Made by a program: the position numbers and the translations under genes. Below the pieces are notes generated by a model. That model was not told the DNA's origin and made no database searches. It worked only from the letters and a program-made list of their open reading frames with translations. From contig JANXML010000077.1 in NCBI GenBank assembly GCA_025354645.1, positions 1 to 46,519 of the forward strand: a stretch of DNA of 46,519 bases. Reading direction: 5' to 3'. Shown here piece after piece: positions 41,819 to 46,519 of the stretch. How positions within the stretch are numbered: the stretch's first letter is position 1; each line of letters begins with the position of its first letter. The stretch comes from Arcicella sp. Lineage in GTDB: Bacteria > Bacteroidota > Bacteroidia > Cytophagales > Spirosomataceae.

Positions 41819-44800
41819 TTAATTCCCAATCAAAGCCTCCCACAAAATCTCTACGGGATGTTTGGCTTTTCTGCCTGTTCCGTCCATAATTTGATGGCGA
41901 CAACTTGTACCTGGGGCAGCAATAATTACATCTTCGGCTTGTTTTCTAATGGTTGGAAAAAGTACTAATTCACCAATTTGCATGGATATTTCATAATGCT
42001 CTTTTTCATACCCAAAAGAACCTGCCATTCCGCAACAACCCGATGGGATTAATTGCACTTCATAATTTTCTGGCAAAGACAAAATTTTCTTAGTTGGAAT
42101 CATAGAAGATAACGCTTTCTGATGGCAATGACCGTGCAATTTTATGAGTTTTTTCTCCTTAGTAAAAAGGTCTTTTGTAATCTTTTTCTTATCAACTTCT
42201 TGTGCCAAAAATTCGTCGATGAGATAGCAATTCTCTGCCACTCTTTCTGCGTCTGCCTTTAAATAGAAAGGGACTAATTCAAGATACTCATCTCGTAAAG
42301 TCAGAATGGCAGAAGGTTCAATTCCTAAGATTGGCGAATTGTCTTTAATTGCTTCTGTCAACATTCTAACATTCTGAATAGCAATACGTTGTGCATCTTT
42401 CACCAAGCCTTTTGAAAGATACGTTCGTCCACTTTCAAGGTGTTTTGGAATATGTACTTCATAACCCAAAGTTGTTAATAAATGAATGGCTTTTTGTCCA
42501 ATTTCAACGTCGTTATAATTGGTAAATTCATCACAAAAAAGGTAAACTTTTCCTTGCGGACGACGCTTTCCTAACCTTACAGGCGAGAAATGAACACTTT
42601 TTTTTTCTCTTTCTTTTTGAATATTTATTCGTCTATCTTGCCAACTTCTCAACGTTACTTTTCCAAGCGTTGGAATTGACCTTTCTTGAGCAAATCCTAA
42701 GATTTTTTTTGTAATACTGGATGTAAAACTATTGGTTACAAAGAAGTTATAAAGTCTCGGAAAATAAGAAGCCAATTCTTGCGATTTCGTAAAATTTCCA
42801 ATCATTTTTGTTCTAAAAGGAACGCCGTGTTCATCATAATAATGTTGCAAAAACTCCGCTTTCATTTTTCCAACATCAACTTTGGATGGGCATTCAGATT
42901 TGCAACCTTTACAGGATAAACACAAATCCATTACTTCCCTAATCTCTTCATGGTCGAAACGGTTTTCTTTTTCAGAATTTGTTAAGAAATCCCTTAAAAT
43001 ATTTGCTCTTGCCCTTGTTGTATCTTTTTCTAAACGAGTTGCCATATAACTTGGACACATCGTTCCACCCGTAACTTCCGTTTTCCTGCAATCCCCCGAA
43101 CCTGAACATTTTTCGGCTAACCTTAAAATACCTTCTTGATTGTCGAAATCAAAATACGTCTCAATTTCTGGATTCTTTTTACCCGCCTCATACCTCAAAA
43201 ACTCATTCATAGGAGGCGTATTGACAATTTTATTAGCATTAAAAATATTTTTAGGGTCAAAAATATTTTTAACTTCTTTCAATAAATCGTAAACATCTGT
43301 ACCCAAAACACTTTCAATAAATTCACCTCTTAATCGCCCGTCTCCATGTTCTCCGCTTAATGAACCGTTATATTTTTTAACTAATTCAGTTGTTTCTTGT
43401 AGTATCGTTCTGAATAATTCTTTGCCTTCCACGGTTTTCAAATTAATCATCGGTTCAACGTGCAATTCTCCCGCCCCTGCGTGTGCATAATAGGATGCGT
43501 TGGTATTATGTCTTTTCAGAAGTTGCTGTAAATCAGCAATATAGGCGGGTAAATCTTCGGGAGAAACTGCACAATCTTCAATTAAATTTACAGGTTGAGC
43601 GTCTCCTTTTAGATTACGAATTAATCCTAAACCTGCCTTTCTGACTTCCCAAGCAGGTTTTGTGTCTTCTCCTTTCACGACAGGATAAGCATATCCAATT
43701 CCTTCTTTTTGTAAATCTGAAATAACTAAACTTGTGATTTTATTTAACTCTTCATCCGTCTCAGCCATAAATTCAACCATCAAAATTGCAGCTGGGTCAC
43801 CTTCAATGAAGAAACGATTTTGATGATAAAGTTGATGCCCTTTCGTGAAATCTAAGATGTATTTATCAACCAATTCGGAAGCCATTGGTTTGTGGCGAAG
43901 AGCAACCAAATTGGCTTGTAAGGAGTCTTGAATGGAATTACAATGAATACAAATCAAAGCAATTTCTTTGGGTGGAAGTGGAATTAGATTCAGTTTTGCC
44001 TCGGTAATAAATGCCAAAGTTCCTTCCGACCCAGATAATAATTTACAAAAATTAAATTGCTTGTTTGAATCTTGATTGAACAATTCATTGTCACTCAACA
44101 TATCCAAGGCATAACCCGTATTTCTGCGTGTGAGAGACTTTTTTGGATAATTTTTCTCAATCGTTTCTTGAATTAAGGGATTATTCAAAATCTTGAAAAC
44201 TTGTCCGTATAATTTACCTTCAAGCGTATTTTCATAAGCCTTTTTGAAGAAATCTTCTTTGGTAATATTTCTGAATATTGTTTCAGAACCGTCACTCAAA
44301 AGCACATTGGCAGACAATAAATTACTTCTTGTATCGCCCCAAACAATTGAATGTAATCCACAAGAATTATTGCCAATCATGCCACCAATCATTGCCCGAT
44401 TTGAGGTTGAGGTTTCTGGACCAAACATCAATCCATAAGGTTTCAAAATCACATTCAAATCATCTCTAATCACGCCTGGCTGCACTCTGACCCACTTTTC
44501 TTCTTTATTAATTTCAATGACTTTATCAAAATATTTTGAAATATCTACCACAATTCCTCTCCCAACCACCTGTCCTGCCAACGAAGTTCCTGCCGACCGT
44601 GGAATTAAGGTAACTCCATATTCATTCGCAAATTTTATTAATAATTTCAAGTCATCAACGCCTTTTGGAATAGCAGCTGCCAAAGGTTTCTCTTGATAAA
44701 CCGAAGCATCCGTTGAATAAAGAATTTTCTGAGCATTGTGACTCGTTGAATTATCAAAGAAAAGTTCTCCTGCAAAGGATTCTTGCAGTATTTTAAAGTC

Positions 44801-44824
44801 AGTAATGGTTATTTTTGAGGACAT
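41819..44824 (-). CDS. FAD- and Fe-S-binding oxidoreductase (D-2-hydroxyacid dehydrogenase type)
   Basis: 1001 residues, about the length of E. coli YdiJ (a D-2-hydroxyglutarate dehydrogenase) and of GlcD-GlcF fusions. N-terminal FAD_binding_4 part (LIPRSAGTSLAGQ, GGMIGNNSCGLHS) and FAD-oxidase C part (SGEHGDGRLRGEF). Then an iron-sulfur part with CLSCKGCKSECP (4Fe-4S) and a C-terminal CCG part (GCCGMAGSFGYEKEHYE). The frame reads 26 codons further upstream, but that part is the REP-like repeat, so the ATG at 44824 is used. Only six bases separate that ATG from the repeat, leaving no leader. The exact substrate (lactate, glycolate or 2-hydroxyglutarate) is not clear. Confidence 0.92.
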   Translation of the reverse strand: MSSKITITDFKILQESFAGELFFDNSTSHNAQKILYSTDASVYQEKPLAAAIPKGVDDLKLLIKFANEYGVTLIPRSAGTSLAGQVVGRGIVVDISKYFDKVIEINKEEKWVRVQPGVIRDDLNVILKPYGLMFGPETSTSNRAMIGGMIGNNSCGLHSIVWGDTRSNLLSANVLLSDGSETIFRNITKEDFFKKAYENTLEGKLYGQVFKILNNPLIQETIEKNYPKKSLTRRNTGYALDMLSDNELFNQDSNKQFNFCKLLSGSEGTLAFITEAKLNLIPLPPKEIALICIHCNSIQDSLQANLVALRHKPMASELVDKYILDFTKGHQLYHQNRFFIEGDPAAILMVEFMAETDEELNKITSLVISDLQKEGIGYAYPVVKGEDTKPAWEVRKAGLGLIRNLKGDAQPVNLIEDCAVSPEDLPAYIADLQQLLKRHNTNASYYAHAGAGELHVEPMINLKTVEGKELFRTILQETTELVKKYNGSLSGEHGDGRLRGEFIESVLGTDVYDLLKEVKNIFDPKNIFNANKIVNTPPMNEFLRYEAGKKNPEIETYFDFDNQEGILRLAEKCSGSGDCRKTEVTGGTMCPSYMATRLEKDTTRARANILRDFLTNSEKENRFDHEEIREVMDLCLSCKGCKSECPSKVDVGKMKAEFLQHYYDEHGVPFRTKMIGNFTKSQELASYFPRLYNFFVTNSFTSSITKKILGFAQERSIPTLGKVTLRSWQDRRINIQKEREKKSVHFSPVRLGKRRPQGKVYLFCDEFTNYNDVEIGQKAIHLLTTLGYEVHIPKHLESGRTYLSKGLVKDAQRIAIQNVRMLTEAIKDNSPILGIEPSAILTLRDEYLELVPFYLKADAERVAENCYLIDEFLAQEVDKKKITKDLFTKEKKLIKLHGHCHQKALSSMIPTKKILSLPENYEVQLIPSGCCGMAGSFGYEKEHYEISMQIGELVLFPTIRKQAEDVIIAAPGTSCRHQIMDGTGRKAKHPVEILWEALIGN

Positions 44825-44828
44825 ATAT

Positions 44829-44893
44829 GTAGTACGGACAGCCTTGTCCGTCTGGAAAATTATTTTGACTACGGACAAGGCTGTCCGTACTAC
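44829..44893. repeat. REP/BIME-like double palindrome (GTAG foot), copy 4
   Basis: Two perfect 23-base arms (44829-44851 and 44871-44893): GTAGTACGGACAGCCTTGTC and its complement, ending CTAC. Each arm has its own inner palindrome (GGACA/TGTCC). Same GTAG-plus-palindrome plan as 30351-30408 with another sequence. Confidence 0.93.
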
Positions 44894-45066
44894 ATTTAAC
44901 ACGTAAAATTAGGTTATTGGCTCGTAATTCAACAATTTCTGAAAACTTTATTTCCAATCTTAACACTATTCCGCCTTTCAACCTATTGATAAACTCCTTT
45001 GGTCATTTCCTTGTTGTAACTCTTAAATTGAAAAACTAAATTTATGTTTCTAAATATCTTATCAAT

Positions 45067-46308
45067 ATGAAATTTCTCCGACAACTTTTTGAAAGTATTC
45101 GCTTTGCTTGGCAAGCCTTAATCAGCAATGTCTTGCGTACAACGCTATCTCTTTTGGGCGTAACGATTGGTATATTCTCAATTGTGGCAATTTTCACATT
45201 TATTGATTCCATGAATGCGAGCATAAGTTCAGAAATTGATTCTTTTGGTAAGGGCGTAATTTATGTAGGAAAATGGCCCTGGGTTTTTAGTAATAATTTT
45301 CCTTGGTGGAAATACATGAATCGCCCAAGTATGAAATATGGCGAATACAGATACTTAGTGGATAATGTAAAAAATGCCCAAGCAATTTCAATTTTGGATG
45401 GGAGAAATACGACCTTAAAAAATGGAAATAATAGTATAGAAACACAATTAACGGGTGTGAGTTACGATTACAATAGAATTTCAGATGTGCCGATTGAGTA
45501 TGGTCGTTATTTTTTAACGAATGAAACTGATAATGCAGCTTTTACGGTGATTTTGGGGGCAGAAGTTAAAGAAGCACTTTTCCCAACTATTGGAGATGCC
45601 GTTGGGCAAACCATGAAAATTAATGGGATTAAATTTAAAGTAATTGGTACTATGAAAAAGAAAGGAGAAGATTTATTAAGTTTTGGTGGCTCTCCTGATA
45701 AAAAAGCATATATTCCCTATACATCTTATTCAAGTCTTTTTCAGAAGGACGAACCCGAACCAGACATTGCCATGAAGGCTTTTGATTCGGATAAAGGACA
45801 ACAAACTTTGGAGGGCGAAGTGACAGGTTTGATGAGAAGTAGAAGAGGTTTAAAACCCGTTCAGGAAGATAATTTCTCTATAAATCGTTTGGATGGTCTT
45901 ACTAAATTCTTCGAAGGAATATTTTCAAGTTTGAATATAGGTGGGATATTTATTGCAGGCTTTTCGTTATTAGTAGGCGGTTTCGGAATTGCAAATATCA
46001 TGTTTGTATCTGTAAAAGAACGTACAAATATCATCGGAATTCAGAAATCTTTGGGAGCAAAAAATTACTTTATTCTCTTTCAGTTCTTGTTTGAAGCGGT
46101 TTTTTTGAGTCTAATCGGAGGCGGTGTAGGAATCTTACTGGTTTGGCTACTGTCCTTTGGGGATTTCGGTTCGCTGAAACTAATTCTGACTTATTCAAAC
46201 ATGATTAAAGGTATAATCACTTCATCTGTAATCGGTATTATTTCAGGAATTGTCCCTGCCTATTTGGCGGCAAAACTCGACCCTGTGGTGGCAATTCGGT
46301 CTAAATAG
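45067..46308 (+). CDS. ABC transporter permease, MacB/FtsX type
   Basis: 413 residues. N-terminal helix (about 20-45; RTTLSLLGVTIGIFSIVAIF) followed by a MacB_PCD periplasmic domain (about 50-270), then the FtsX domain with three helices (about 285-395; GFGIANIMFVSVKERTNIIGIQKSLGAKN is the coupling region). This is a half of a type VII (MacB-like) system; the ATPase partner is not in the window. Related proteins carry out mechanotransmission or lipoprotein release. Divergent from the FAD oxidase gene. Confidence 0.92.
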   Translation: MKFLRQLFESIRFAWQALISNVLRTTLSLLGVTIGIFSIVAIFTFIDSMNASISSEIDSFGKGVIYVGKWPWVFSNNFPWWKYMNRPSMKYGEYRYLVDNVKNAQAISILDGRNTTLKNGNNSIETQLTGVSYDYNRISDVPIEYGRYFLTNETDNAAFTVILGAEVKEALFPTIGDAVGQTMKINGIKFKVIGTMKKKGEDLLSFGGSPDKKAYIPYTSYSSLFQKDEPEPDIAMKAFDSDKGQQTLEGEVTGLMRSRRGLKPVQEDNFSINRLDGLTKFFEGIFSSLNIGGIFIAGFSLLVGGFGIANIMFVSVKERTNIIGIQKSLGAKNYFILFQFLFEAVFLSLIGGGVGILLVWLLSFGDFGSLKLILTYSNMIKGIITSSVIGIISGIVPAYLAAKLDPVVAIRSK

Positions 46309-46312
46309 TTTT

Positions 46313-46475
46313 AAGTTACTGGTTGATTAGTTGTTGGTTAATTGGTTACTAAAAAAGCACGATATTTCATATAATTTAGAAAATATCGTGCTTTTTTTAT
46401 TTTGGATATGTAAGACTTTTTCTATCTTTCCTACGAGTAATTAATAACCAATAACCCAATAACTAATCAATTAAT
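46313..46475. repeat. word-based inverted repeat (GGTTATTGGTTA-type)
   Basis: The left arm (about 46313-46350, words ACTGGTTGATTAGTTGTTGG) pairs with the right arm (about 46436-46475, ATAACCAATAACCCAATAAC). A terminator sits between the arms. Lies between convergent genes, as at 389-541. Confidence 0.75.
46351..46398 (+). terminator. intrinsic terminator after the ABC permease gene
   Basis: A 17-bp stem of AAAAAAGCACGATATTT and its complement, 13-base loop, T run. Symmetric, so it may also serve the convergent gene. Confidence 0.9.
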
Positions 46476-46518
46476 ACCCAATCGAAGTATCATCCGCTCT
46501 AACATCTGAACCACCTTC
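46471..46518 (-). CDS. C-terminal end of a gene cut by the window
   Basis: The minus strand reads EGGSDVRADDTSIGY and TAA at 46471-46473, open to the window end. Only 15 codons are visible, so no family can be given. The convergent position and the repeat before it suit a gene end. Confidence 0.45.
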   Translation of the reverse strand, partial: EGGSDVRADDTSIGY

Positions 46519-46519
46519 A

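Noticed and set aside
44825-44902. 26-codon N-terminal extension of the FAD oxidase
   Set aside because: It is encoded by the REP-like repeat; the ATG at 44824 gives a normal start.

Overview
This is AT-rich, densely coding DNA from a member of the Bacteroidota. The main evidence is a 2457-residue SprA/Sov type IX secretion translocon lying between ruvA and gcvH (an arrangement known from gliding Bacteroidota), a GldF-like gliding-motility permease, DUF4199, DUF4286 and DUF4369/TlpA-like proteins, few Shine-Dalgarno sites, and TAnnTTTG-type -7 promoter elements. The protein set suggests the Cytophagales (an Emticicia/Arcicella-like organism), but that placement is an inference. No rRNA, tRNA, CRISPR array, prophage or insertion sequence with a transposase was recognised.

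Layout. Positions 1-6.6 kb hold housekeeping genes: a membrane-anchored protein, malate dehydrogenase, a DUF1232 protein, TatA, GatA, a LysM lytic transglycosylase and RuvA. Positions 7.0-14.8 kb hold sprA and gcvH. Positions 15.0-20.9 kb hold a dihydroorotase homologue with a degraded metal site, two DUF4199 membrane proteins, gldF, a WG-repeat protein and a DUF4286 protein. Positions 21.0-24.1 kb (minus strand) hold a TlpA-like thioredoxin, an SGNH hydrolase, uracil-DNA glycosylase and a small protein. A 760-base gap with a triplicated hairpin/leader repeat follows. Positions 24.8-27.5 kb hold an epimerase, an AraC regulator and an intact RelE/ParE-type toxin-antitoxin pair. Positions 27.5-32.0 kb (minus strand) hold an M42 peptidase translationally coupled to a putative two-gene ATPase/TOPRIM defence module, then an acyl-CoA carboxylase subunit.

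Positions 32.5-35.2 kb are the most unusual part. Three consecutive toxin-antitoxin modules (VapBC-, HigBA- and RelBE-like), all on the minus strand, are separated and bordered by four copies of a 51-bp hairpin repeat. Two of the three toxins are broken (a frameshift and a nonsense codon) while their antitoxins are intact. One hairpin core is inverted in place and another carries a compensatory base-pair change.

Positions 35.3-46.5 kb hold two lipoproteins (an amidohydrolase and an unknown TIM-barrel-like protein), an MMPL transporter, MeaB, IspD, a large FAD/Fe-S oxidoreductase, an ABC permease and the end of another gene. MeaB and the carboxylase subunit both fit propionyl-/methylmalonyl-CoA metabolism.

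Between genes there are several classes of inverted repeat: REP/BIME-like elements with a GTAG foot, some within a few bases of start codons; long inverted repeats built from short repeated words; and ordinary intrinsic terminators.
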